A DNA stretch of 64,000 nt. Origin: Paraphoma chrysanthemicola (taxonomy: Eukaryota > Ascomycota > Dothideomycetes > Pleosporales > Phaeosphaeriaceae). How positions within the stretch are numbered: the stretch's first letter is position 1; each line of letters begins with the position of its first letter. The translations under genes and the position numbers were made by a program. Where the stretch lies: contig JAGMWG010000005.1 of NCBI GenBank assembly GCA_020744225.1, positions 434,001 to 498,000 of the forward strand, written 5' to 3'. This document shows, in pieces, positions 11,253-22,263 of the stretch. The notes beneath the pieces were generated by a model. The model did no database searches. It was not told where the DNA came from and worked only from the letters and a program-made list of their open reading frames with translations.

Positions 11253-12332
11253 TTAAACACGGCTCTGCCTGAACGGCTCATATGCCGTGCCAGTCTGTCC
11301 GTGTCCCGCACCGCCAACATAGCCGGTGTGCTGGCCACCAGCTGGGAACGCGGGGCTAGCAACACGCTCGTATGTGTAGGGAGTCTTCTCGACGGAGACC
11401 TTCTTGTGCGCGCTCTTGCCAGAGCAGCAGCACACGCTGAACAGCCAGAAGAGGCCGGATGCGAGACCAAAAGCAACGGCGAGCCAGACGACGGACAGCA
11501 TCTTGGTGCCCATCGAGGCCTTGATGTTGTATGGCTTCAAGACGGACTCGAAGACGCCGACGAGAACAGCGTAGACGGCAGTTGCGGTGCCAGCGGCGGC
11601 GATGATGAAGATTGTTTGAGCCTGATATCGCAATTAGCACGTGTCTCACGAACCCCGCTTAATGGCAAACAACTTACAGTCGACACGATAGTAGTGACAA
11701 GGCTGCCCCATCGCGAAAAGATGGCAAAGAAGCCAATAATAAACTCGGCCGCGCTCAGGATCAACGCAATGCCAAACGCCCAGATCATCCAGCCAGACAC
11801 CTTCTTGTATGTGTTCAAGCCCTTCTGCAAGTCCTCGCCAAGCACCTTCTGCGCGCTCGTGTCCTTGAGCTCCCACACGCTGAAGGGATCGAACCAGAAA
11901 TTCGTCTTGCTGGACGAGCAGTAGGTGATGGTCTCCTTGCCCGTCTTGTCGTCCTTGTCGCCCTCGCAGTAGCTGAACAGACCGACTTGGTAGAAGTCCT
12001 TGAGCTCCTTGGACGAGGCGGCGCCCTGCAGCGCTTGGAGGAGGTTGTTGTCAATGTTGACGTTGTCGGGGAGGTGGTCGAGGACATTGTCTGGGTCGGC
12101 GGTGAAGCCACTTGTGTCGGCCTGGTAATAGCGTTAGACTCATGCTTGCTTGCGTGCTGGACTCGAGAGTGCTTACCTTGAAGAAGTACAAGTCGCGTCC
12201 AAGGGATGTGCTGGGCGCCTTGTTGCCCTTGCCTGACATCTGCCCGATCATGACGATGGCAATGCAAATGAGCGACGCGAGCGTCAACAGCATAGGCGTG
12301 AGAATACACGCGAATCGTCCTGCCTTGCCCAT
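11253..12332 (-). CDS. SUR7/PalI-family four-helix membrane protein
   Basis: Plasma-membrane protein of the SUR7/PalI family, associated with eisosomes, cortical domains or pH signalling in fungi. Three exons: 12332-12177, 12121-11678 and 11621-11253, giving 322 aa; both introns have GTAAGC or GTAAGT donors. The layout fits the family: a first helix about residues 8-30, a large extracellular loop with two Cys in the FSYCEGD and TYCSSSK segments, and three more helices (about 145-165, 178-205 and 225-250). A Cys-rich turn (SVCCCSGKS) is followed by a cytoplasmic tail ending in FRQSRV. Conserved loop WFDPFSVWELKD supports the family call. Whether it is a SUR7, Fmp45 or PalI orthologue cannot be settled here. 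Confidence 0.8.
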
Positions 12333-14427
12333 CTTTGCGGAAGTGTGGTGGTTGTGTTGGGAGTTTGGTGTTGTGAGAGGTTTCGAAACGTGCGGCTGGG
12401 AAGTCCCAAATGCTCAGTCCTTCAGATCCCCAAGATATGTCGTAGTGTCGTGCAAGCGATCGTGAATCCCGTTGTAACACTTCACCCAAAACACTCTGAA
12501 GTACAAAAACCACAAATGTGACGTGCTAGAAAATCCAAAAGGCTGAACGACCAGATAAGTACCCACTCACACCTTGGGGTCAGCCAGCCTTTTGTACAAA
12601 CCGCAGCCCCAGCTGAAAGATCAGGGACCCACTTCAACCCGCTTGGTATGCACGGGCCGCGCTTTCTTGCTGCTTCGCCCCCCTTGGGCTGGTGCGCTGC
12701 GGCTGTGGTCAAGCCTCACAGGGCTTGCGACTGGAGCGGGCTAGGGCGCTGATGCCGCTTTGCTACTTGTGGTAGGCCGAAGGCGTGACAAGCGATGGGT
12801 GATGGCGGTGCTGGTGATGAGAAGGGAAGTAATTTCGTGCATTTGTTCCGCTTCAGTATGTCGACGCGCAGTCTCGCATTCACACACCGTCAGTTGATGT
12901 CATTGCGATGCATCTGCTGTGAATGCGCATTCTGTTGATGTACGCACTGGACTTCGCGACGAGTGCACTTGATTTGCGACGAGGATACTCAGCACCAACA
13001 ACACCCATAATGGAACACCTAAACTCGTTCCTGATGATTAAGGACCAGCAGCACATTCCTCAAATAGGTAGCCGTTATGAAACGCTGATGATCCTGAGGC
13101 CTCAGCTCGGCCAAACCGCTTCCGAACTTGACTTGACGACAATCAGGCAAGCCACACTCATCTCATACCAAGGCCGAACGATTTGGCAGCATATCGGCCT
13201 TAATCACTCTATGCCATGTAGTGCTCATGCTTCGTGCTCGAACAGCTTCAACAGAAGCGCAAATGCACTCCAATCTGTACCTGCACCGGATTGAACCCTG
13301 CTGCTCCTCCAAACCTCGCTTGTCTTCGCTTCCCTCGCAACGCTTTCCAGCCCCCAGATTGCGCAGTCAGCAGTGCATCTATCTTTAGCTGGCTCTCCGC
13401 CTGGTTTAGCCACATGCGGTAAACGCGACACAAGCACGGCCCGCTGTCCAGGATGCCAAGATCTGGGTCAAAGGGCTGAGGCTACGGGCCTGTGCAGAGC
13501 CTCATGAGCGTCGTGTTGGATGTGGATTTGGCCGTGAAATCATGGAGTTGAGATTTTGGACGCGCAAGTCTTCGGTGTCGAACTCGGTGCGATGTTGATG
13601 GCGAATTGTAGATCGGGCCGCCCAGCGTGCAGGCAGTGTCGGAGATGTCTCGCGCAACGCGCGTCCCAGAACATCACCGAGCGAGCACACACACATCAAC
13701 ACCGTGGTGAATACTGTTCGAGTGCGCAAGATCACTGTGCAAGTAAGAAGTGAATATGCAGTCAAACAACTTCGCCGTTTTTCAGGCTTCATCTGATTCT
13801 CTATCTGCATCGACGCGGTCTCCGCGGCCTGCCCTGCGTGTAAGACGCGCGTCACCCCTCCTCCGCCTCTGCGGATCCCCACCGTGTACAACACATCTTG
13901 CTGTTGAGCATGCAGCATGTCGCGTCTTCTTACTGCACGTGATGGCCATCTCGTTCGTAAGCAGAGCGACTGAATGCTCGTGACAAAGAAAAAAGTTCAA
14001 CAAATGGAATGGTGTCGCAATCGTGAAACCCAAAATGCAAATGGTATAAGCCGTGCTGGAACCCTTGCGCACTCAAGTAGAAGCGAAGTATGCAAAATCG
14101 TCAAAAATGGTCGGTCTTTGGGTGCGAAAAATGCTGCGTGAACGATAGAAAAGACCTCCGATGAGGGGTGGTGCAAACATTAGAGGTTAACACTAATGTT
14201 GTGGGTGATACGCCAAACGCCGTTGCAAATGTATGGGGGTATCCCGGGTATGGTTACAGGCGCGAAGGTCGCGGGAATGGTGGTGTTGTGGTACAGGATG
14301 ACGCCAGCAGGGCCTACATGCCAGAGGTCCGGTGCAATACACCTTGTGGACAGCTCGGCGTGCTGTAGACTGACCGTGATGGGTCTTGACCGGTTGTCGA
14401 GTTGGGTAAAACGAGTGCAGTTTGCCC
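12333..14427. other. Intergenic about 2.1 kb, no gene seen
   Basis: This covers the promoter side of the SUR7-like gene and the 3' side of PNG1. Short frames on both strands (for example 12923-13294 and 13502-13918) lack domains and do not splice into anything recognisable. It may hold a non-coding transcript, but nothing in the sequence shows one. Confidence 0.45.
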
Positions 14428-15803
14428 TCACCGTTGCTGGTTTCGTGGGTCTTGATGGTTTGGTCGGCCACGGCCACCTTCGCCTCGTGCTTGGATCCAT
14501 TGTGAGTTGCCGCTAAGGCGACCCTCGAGAGCCTTGTCGGCATCAGGATCCTGGCGACGAGGGGCAGCCTGGCCGTTGATGATGTCCTCGGCACGAAGCT
14601 TGCTCACTTCGTGGGCGATGGAGGAGATGACATAGCTGCGAAGTTCTTTGCCCTCGCGAAGGTCCTCGCCTTGGAGTCGGAACTTTTCCTGCTTCGACAG
14701 GTTGGCCCGTCGAAGGTTCCGGATCTCGTCCATGATGTGGAGGAGTACGGCCTCGGGTGCGCGGTTGCGCTCGGCGGCGTGCTTTGATGGGTCACGAACG
14801 TATCGACGAGTGACGTCCATGGCTCCGTCTGCTGAGAAGGCGATGCAGTAGGAGAGTTTCTTGCCCCAGCCTGATGAATGTTAGATCATGTCGTATGGGT
14901 GATGTTTTGCTGACACATACCTTCAGTGTACAGCCTAGGCTTGTCCCAGGCCTCTTCGCAGACGTCTACATGGATCCATCGCTTGCGATGCGATGAGTAG
15001 ACTTCGGTCCAGACGTGGTCCTCGGCGTTCCATACCCAGCGCACTCTTGATCCTACAGCGCGGCACAGCATGCTGAAACAGTTGGCCCACTCGCCGCATC
15101 GCCCTTTGCGGGTCTGAAGCAGGACGAAGGCGTCGTTGTAGCGCGGGAAGCGCTCGAAGTTCTTGCAGCCCTCGTGCGAGCACTGGTAAGCTTCGACCTG
15201 AGTGGCGCCGCGTGCTTGCTCGTCGGGGAGTGGCGCCGTGATGCCCACGGCCACTGTCGGTGAGTAGCATCGGCTGCACGGCGGGTTGTTGACCCAGCTG
15301 AAGAAGGAGCGCTTGAACCATCGAAGCAGGGCGCGGACGACGCAGTCTTGGTAGCCCCAGGCTGCCTTCTTGCCTGCGCCGAGGCTCTCTGCTTCGGCCT
15401 GCAGAATCTGGCTCTCCTCTTCGGCCTCGTTGTAGATCTGCTCGAGAGGCACAACTCGCAGAGCCTCGTCTAGCAGTCCAGGGTTCTCCCAACGGGTGGG
15501 CAGCATAGACAGCGAGTGCAGCATGTTGCGGAATCGCATGCTGCGGGCGTCGCGTGGCGATTCAGGCATCAGGGGGATGTTGCGGATGGACGAGTACGTA
15601 GGCGGGGCATTAGCGGTCGGCGGCTGCGGTGTGCCAAAGTCGCGCGGTGCGGGCGATGATGAGCGAGACTGGGACCGTGATGTGATTTCGTTGAGTCGCT
15701 TGGTGCTGAGGACGGTGCGAAAGCGCTCCGTCAGTTCGGTGGCCAGCCTGTCAGTGTCGACGGCAGGCTGCGGCGCTCGCGCGGCGCCATTGTTGTACTC
15801 CAT
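14428..15803 (-). CDS. PNG1: Cytoplasmic peptide:N-glycanase
   Basis: Removes N-glycans from misfolded glycoproteins exported from the ER before proteasomal degradation. Two exons: 15803-14921 and 14870-14428, 441 aa; the intron (GTATGT donor, CATCAG acceptor) sits inside the conserved TEGWGKKLSY block. The transglutaminase-like core carries a complete Cys/His/Asp triad: Cys236 in GRCGEWAN, His263 in EDHVWTEV and Asp280 in WIHVDVCEE. Two CxxC-type pairs upstream (PCSRC and a CSHEGC segment) match the structural zinc site. The C-terminal ARGEGG region also fits fungal PNG1. The N-terminal 100 residues are low-complexity. The orthology is firm; activity is inferred from the intact triad. Confidence 0.93.
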
Positions 15804-17950
15804 GGTGGAGGAAATGCGAGCGGCAGTCGCAGTGGTGGTGTCGGGTCGTGGAGTGGAGGTCGAAGGGAGGAGTCGCGGGCGTTGGTGGTATTAACGGGCT
15901 GCGGCCGGGGACGGGCTGCACAGCCGCCGATGATGCGCGAGGCGGAGCAGGAGCGAACCTGGCAGGCGATATTCTTGGAGCGACGACGTGCACGACGGGC
16001 GGCAGCAGGTTAGCGAGGGCGTCTGGCGGCTGTCGAGCGAGCGCAACGAGCCCACGATGAGCGTCTAGAGGTTGTTCGAGTGTGCAAAGCAGAGCAGTCG
16101 ACGGGGTAATAGGTGATGAGGGTGGCAGAGGCAATCCGACAGCGTGCGCTAGCCATTCTCGGTTAGCGCGGCTGAGGGGACGCGCACGCTGTCGACGACT
16201 GACGCGGCCCTGCGAAGACGACTTCCTGGCCGGCCGCACGTCGACTGCGTGTGCACCAGGAACGATAATGGCCGCTGCTTATGCCACCAGGCCGCCGGCG
16301 CACTGCAACGTCGCGCTCAAGCCTTGTGCCCCGCCCGTGTGTGCGATGAACGCTTTCGCAGCGTACTCGCGCTGCTCTGTTGCTGCGGGCAGATCGTCGT
16401 TTCGGTGCAGGGTCCTCGTTGCTAGCAGATTGCGCAAGCTGTCTGTCTCCGCGCAATCGTCCTGTCTCCAACGACTTGACCGCTTGGCATGCGCGTCTCC
16501 AGATGAATACACGTCGCGCGACAAAGCTTCTCTCTGGCTAGAAACCGTTTTCATTTCCAATGCTCGCTACGCTTCCTGCTCCTGGCACGCTTTGTGGGAC
16601 GCGTTCAGCACCGGTGCGGTAGATCGTCGAGCCACGCGTTCGACCACAGCAATACCGAGAGCTCAGGGCCCACTCAACCACAACCACACCACGCCTGCGA
16701 AATTACTACACAGAGACACATTTTACATCTAGTGCACCCCTATCCCGTTCTCTCCGTTCTGGCCTCACCATGCAGCCTGCTGTCTGCTGTAGTCCGCAAA
16801 CGTTGCACTCGTCGCCCCGGTTCTCGTAAGCGACCATTCGTCACACCATCTACCGTGTGGCGGAGACTGGCAGATCTCGAAAGTCTTTCCCGCTTACTCT
16901 CTGAGCGACCTCAACGTCCGCCGCGTCATTGGTTGACCGCCACTACGTTACGAATCACCGTGTCTCTCTGCTGTCCATCGTAGCAGCACATTGCCTGATG
17001 CGACCGCTAGTACAAGCTTATCGACGCCTTTCTTGCGTGTCTTGTGACTCCGTCCAGACCTCACGCCAAGTCATGTCTCAGTAAAGCTTGCGACCATTTC
17101 ACCGACACCGTGGCGGACTCGGACAAGGACGCTGACGAGTCCATGTTCCAGATCCCCACGTTGCACGTCTCGCGCTACCCCACGGAGCATCGCGATGAAT
17201 ATTGTCTTCGCAAGCTCTAGCACCATTCACGCAATCTTCGAGGTTGCTGCAGAAGCACGTACATCTCCAGCGAGACTCGCAACGCTCGCACTTGCGGACT
17301 GTCTTCATTAATGTTGCCGTCCCGTGTCATCAGCTTGCGACATGTCTTAGGCAGTACTGCATTCACCCTAGTCGAATGTTGAGGAAGGGCCGAAGGGTCC
17401 ACGAACCCTACTGGTGCTGGTCAACGTGGACAGGCATTACGGCCCCACCAGAAGCCACCCATGTCTCTTAAGGGTCCAAAGTCGTTCTATGGCGATCAAA
17501 CCGATATTCGACTTCGATCTTGATATGAAGGTAGCTCTTCTCGTCCGATGCCTTGTGTCGCATGGCTATATGCGACACTGTCTCTCGAACTTTCCACTTC
17601 CTCTTCGTCTAGATTGACCATGCAAAGGACCCTGGCTCAATGCCTGAAAATATTCTACTGATAGTTGATACTAGCTGTCACGGAGCAGAAACACTTGTCG
17701 ATAAGCAAGATGCTTAAGATCTCAGTGACATCATTACCAACAGCTAGACGACACTCACTGTTGAAATCAGTGGATGTACCTAGGCTTTTAGTCCTGCCTA
17801 CTGTGCTTCAGCTTACTATTAGCTAAGCATTTACGGTCAAACTAATATTGAGATGCGTCGTGCTCTCCTATAAGTGCAAGTCTTATCTGCGACTGTTTTG
17901 CTATATGAGAGACTGGCTACTTGGCCAAGGGTACGCGACTAAATATATCA
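15804..17950. other. Intergenic about 2.1 kb, no gene seen
   Basis: The part next to PNG1 is GC-rich and probably holds its promoter. From about 17620 the sequence turns AT-richer with TTAGCTAA-like words, similar to 2030-2200. A 216-codon plus-strand frame at 16082-16732 has no motif and is open on the other strand too. No gene can be supported. Confidence 0.45.
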
Positions 17951-19426
17951 TTAAAGCTCAGGAATAACTAGAAATCTTCCGACTTCCTTGCCGTCGTAGA
18001 TTCTCACAAACTCAACCGCAGCCCCAATCACTTTCAGTTCCAGCTCGAAACTCATGTCTTTGTTGCCGCGTGGATTCTTTACCACGGGAATGTCTGTAAT
18101 ATCAACAGGGTTGTCACTCTTCAGCCTACAGCTTTGCTTGACCGTCGAAGCAAGACGCGTGGGCGGCTCATGAGATCTGCAGGCATATATACCAACGTCA
18201 AACTCATGACTGAGCTGCGGAAGATCGCAAGGCACAGTGTCTACCACGGTTTGCGCACATTTTGGGCCACAGCCATATTGTCGCCCTATCCAGAAATCAA
18301 CGCACCATCGTGTTTGCGAAAACTGTTCAGCTACTCACCCTCGTGAGATACCAGAACATTTGTTTTTCGGCATAATCCTGCGCGTATCGTTCGTGATAGT
18401 ATCGATCACAATCTAAGTGCAACCTTCGCATTGATCGGCGTCGTAAATCTGGTCCCAAAATTGCACCTTACGATCCGGGCTCGCACTACAGGTCGACGCA
18501 AATGCGAGTTTTGAAGAGCGCGTAACACCGCGCCTCGACTGATTGATGGCCACCTGCACCAAGGTCAGCAATTGGTCATCGATATATCATGGCCACGGTT
18601 ACGGCTTGGCTCCTGAGGACTGAAGCATTTCAATGTGGCGATGTCTATTCTCACGATCGAGAACCTTGTGGATATATCTGCAGCTTGCAAATCCCCCAAC
18701 TAAAACCATTCCCTGGAAAGTGTTAGCCCCATTTGAACTGCGATACGCCATACGGACCTTCGGTAGTTCGTTCTCTTTACTCTCTACTGCAGCGAACTGA
18801 CTGTCCACAAGTCGACGACTTCGAGATACAATGTTCTCAAACATGTCCTTGACGTGGGCTCTGTATTCGCTTGTTCGTATCGTGCCGCTGTCTATTCAGA
18901 TGCGCTTACTTCTCGAGATATATCGCCGGAGGGGCACAAGCACCACGCAGTGATATGGAATGGTAATCTTCCACGTTTGATCCTAGTCTTCGAATGCTTT
19001 TTTTCATACCGCGCTCCCATAGCGAGTTCATCATCTCCGTTTTGATCGACTCGGGGACGTCCCAAGCATCGTACAGTCGTTGTGCTATCATGGCTTCGAA
19101 GTCTTGATCCAAGAGAACAGCACCGCTTGATAACTTGCATGGGGGTTTTGCAGGCTTCGCGGAGAAGCAATTACGCGCGCTGAATTTGTGCTGATTTCTC
19201 TGCTCTTCATCCATGTCGGCTTCATCGAGACCACGTTTTCGGTAGGTTTATTGGCGCTTTGCCTCCATCGGAGTTCTGTGTATCAATACCATTCCAAATC
19301 ATCACGATCTCAATGTCTTTCGGCTGTTTGAAATACGCCCAGGCGACGCCCGAGAACTACCCAAATTCAGCTGTGTCCTGAAGATCGTTCAAAGAAGACT
19401 TACGTCGTTCCAAAATCGATGCCCAT
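17951..19426 (-). pseudogene. Decayed Hsp70-like (HSPA12-type) ATPase gene
   Basis: Pieces of a fungal Hsp70-like protein lie in order on the minus strand but cannot be joined into one frame. The start at 19426 gives MGIDFGTT, followed by a donor-like GTAAGT; the continuation FSGVAWAYFKQPKD is out of phase and then hits a stop after KTWSR (about 19226). The next piece (about 19225-18906) contains DQDFEAMIAQRL. A further piece (about 18870-18599) contains FENIVSRSRRLVDSQ and VLVGGFASCRYIHKVL, the typical adenosine-binding strand. The last piece (about 18250-17951) contains PVDITDIPVVKNPRG. The large middle of the ATPase domain seems missing. I read this as a pseudogene with frameshifts, stops and a deletion; a multi-intron gene with an unusual structure is the less likely alternative. 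Confidence 0.65.
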
Positions 19427-20002
19427 CTAGAATGGACCCAGGACCGGCAGAGTTCGTCGTAGCCGGGCGCGGGATTGTGATGAGATTCTCTTGACCCGTC
19501 ACTATCTGACTGGTTTGAAAAGGGTCGACCACGGTGGGGATACGCACTCTGGAAAGTAAACACAGCACAATTAGCAGCCCGAAATTCAGATAGGCAAGAG
19601 ACCAAGTGAGCTATTGGTGCGCTGGTAAGTGATCTCCTGACAGTAGCGGCACTAACCATATCGCAGAAGGCAATGACTGGAGCGGGCAGCGAGTTCGCAC
19701 AACTCTTCCGTGATGCCGTCACGCTGGAACAAGACATGTGCAAGTCGCGAACGCTGTATATGGCTCAAAGCGCTAGATATCCATGCTTTTTGAGCCGCGA
19801 GTTCGCCGCCGAGACCATAACACTCACAATATCACGGTAGTGGTTGTGATGAAGAGGTATCTTAGCAACCATCCGAGCCAGATAAGCAATCTCTGATTCA
19901 TTCCATACTAATTATATTTACAAGTGATCTAAAGGAATGTCTATGATACAGCGCTATTCATTAATTCCAAAGGTAGTTGTCATCTCGCATTGCGTGGCAG
20001 AT
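19427..20002. other. Intergenic, no gene seen
   Basis: This short gap lies between the Hsp70-like remnant and the Alt a 1-like gene. A minus-strand frame crossing 19357-19743 overlaps the start of the remnant and has no motif of its own. AT-rich at about 19890-19930. Confidence 0.45.
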
Positions 20003-20542
20003 TTACTCCTTGGCAAGCTTGCCCGGGTACTGCACAAGCGTGATGTACGCATCGCTCACACCCTGGCACACGAAATCGTTTGGTCCGTTACCGCCAGCGC
20101 GGCAGTAGTTGGGCAGCGTAGTCGTCGCAACGTACTGGATACTACTCAAATCATTAGCCTGATGTAACTTCTATTTACACACAGCGAGGTGAACTTACTC
20201 ATCCGAAACATCCTGCCTCAGCAACAAGCCACTGCGGTCGCTCTGGAACGCGAAGTAAATGAACGAGTTCTCGCCGCACTGGTAGAACTTGTTGTCCTCG
20301 ATCGTGTCCGCGGACGCAGAGCAGTTGAAGTCCAAGGTGCCCTCGTTGGTTGCCTTGATGTTGAAGCCGATGCTGTTGATCTTCTTGCCGTCGGGCTTGC
20401 GGGCGTAGAAGTCGGAGATCTTCCAGACGTAATCGCCTTGTTGGACGACGGGGCAGGTCTCTGTCTGGCGGGATGTGAGGGGTGCGGCGGCGGTAAGGCC
20501 GGTTGCGGTGAGGAGGGCGAGGGCGGTGGTGGTGAACTGCAT
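20003..20542 (-). CDS. Alt a 1-family secreted protein
   Basis: Small secreted beta-barrel protein of the fungus-specific Alt a 1 family, whose type member is an Alternaria allergen found in spores and cell walls. Exons 20542-20199 and 20141-20003, 160 aa, close to the family's usual 157-160. A signal peptide is obvious (residues 1 to about 19, ending GLTAAAP). The five cysteines fall at 30, 74, 89, 128 and 140, the same positions as in Alt a 1, where 74-89 and 128-140 form disulfides and 30 forms the dimer bridge. GDYVWKIS, LPNYCRAGGNGP and DFVCQGVSDAYITL are strongly conserved. The intron (GTAAGT donor, TTGAGTAG acceptor) falls just after DVSD. Family members are reported to bind plant PR5 proteins; that role here is inference. 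Confidence 0.94.
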
Positions 20543-22263
20543 GTTGGTGGTAATTTGATGTGGTGACTTTGATGTGGTAGTGAGAAAAAGTGTTGGATGT
20601 TTGTAGTGATGGTAGGTGATGAAGATGGATTGTTGTTGGATGTCTTTTCCTTCTCCTACTTTCCCTTCTTATATACAAATCCCATCTCGTATCCAAACAC
20701 GCTGATCCCTCGCCACACTGGCCCTTTGCCATACCTCCAATCGCCCGACACCACTCCCTTGACGTCAAGTCAAGAGCCGCATGACCCACATAACACCCGC
20801 CGCACGCTCCGGTACCCCAGAAGACACGAGGTCTAGGATGCAACGCAGGGCCAACACGCTTCCAAATTTAGTCCTTACCATTCCCTTTGTGTCCTCGAGG
20901 TAGTCAAAAGTGGGGATCGGACAAACGCCGATCCCGCGCCAATGGCAACGCAGGGCTGTAGCGTAAAGCGTATCCGCCGGATCGGTGTGCAGTACCACCT
21001 AGCGTGCGGCGTTGTCAAAGGAGCCGAGGGGAACTGTACGAGGAGTGACGTCTCACGAGTATGTCGAAGCGAGCTTTTGGTAGCATCGTGGTGTGGCAGA
21101 TCGTCGGTGGAATACTTGTTAGCGCTATAGGGCGGATGTGAGTCCGCTGGTTGTGAGTTGGCGCGGGAGGACACTCCGCTCGGCGGATATTCTTGGACAG
21201 GAATGAAGCTTTGTTGTACTCGTGCGAGGTAGAACCCCCAAGACCCTTGACATACCGATATCGATCATCTATGGGAAAGGATGTCATGGAAATCTGAATC
21301 GGGGCTGTGAAATCATGCTTGTGACATAGCGTGGAAGTTTAACTCTCACTCGGTCTTTCTTGGAGACTGAAGCTGCAATACGGAGTGCGACGTCAGAATC
21401 TTCGTGATTCCCGAATATGACTTCACGATACGAAAGTAGTGCTATGGCTAGGAGCGAGTGTGATGATATCTAGTTCAGCCTCGTGCAAGTGTTGCACCGA
21501 GGTGGCGAATATCGAATCGGGAAGTGGAGCTATGAGATCATTGGCGGCTCGCTCGGGTGTGGCTGGCGATCGCAGTCCAGGGTCTCCCCGATGCCACCTC
21601 AAAATCACATCAACCGAGGCAATCACGTTTATGTTTTTGGTGTGCAGCTTCAACGTCGCTTTGTTCATCTCATCTGGTCACCGTCATCTCCACCGTTGAA
21701 TCTGGATCCTCAATATAACCAAACCTATTGCACTACCTACCGAAGTCTCTGGGAGGGTATCATATTGTCACAACGTTTGTTGGGCAGCGTATGAAGCATG
21801 TGCATTAATAGGGGTTTGCTATTCTCCAAACGGCCCATGATCGCAGACTCCCTGAGGTGGGGAACAGGTATCATTCCCAAGCTTATTGAAGCTGCTCCCT
21901 GCTCCGCTGGGGGATGCTGGAGCATGAAAAGGTCACTATATCAGTGCACGAAGCACTGAGCAATCATTATTTGACAACTTTCCTTCGCAAGAGCGATAGG
22001 CAATTGACTTGATCCAATCCAGGCGCATAAGTAAGCCACGCGAAAGCTGAAGCGAGAACGTTCACCGGTCAAATGCGGGGCATGCGTCTTGAAATCACAG
22101 CCTTTCAGGCGCGTCGGCTTCTTTCAACACCTGCTTGCTTCTTCTATCATTCAGAACTATTTTATACACTCACGCTCGGCAAGGAGGAGATCACATCGAA
22201 GCGCTTCACACTGACACACACGCACACAGATTCAGGAGCGGAATTTGTTTAACTGCGTCATAC
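20543..22263. other. Intergenic about 1.7 kb, no gene seen
   Basis: This is the shared upstream region of the Alt a 1-like gene (minus) and HET gene B (plus). A pyrimidine-rich tract lies at about 20640-20700 just upstream of the Alt a 1 start. Short frames (for example 20765-20998 and 21439-21699) have no motifs. Confidence 0.45.

Noticed and set aside
16082..16732. 216-codon plus-strand frame
   Set aside because: No motif, skewed composition, and the opposite strand is open too.
20199..20843. 214-codon frame overlapping the Alt a 1-like gene
   Set aside because: It is out of frame with the conserved protein and His/Arg-rich, a typical shadow.
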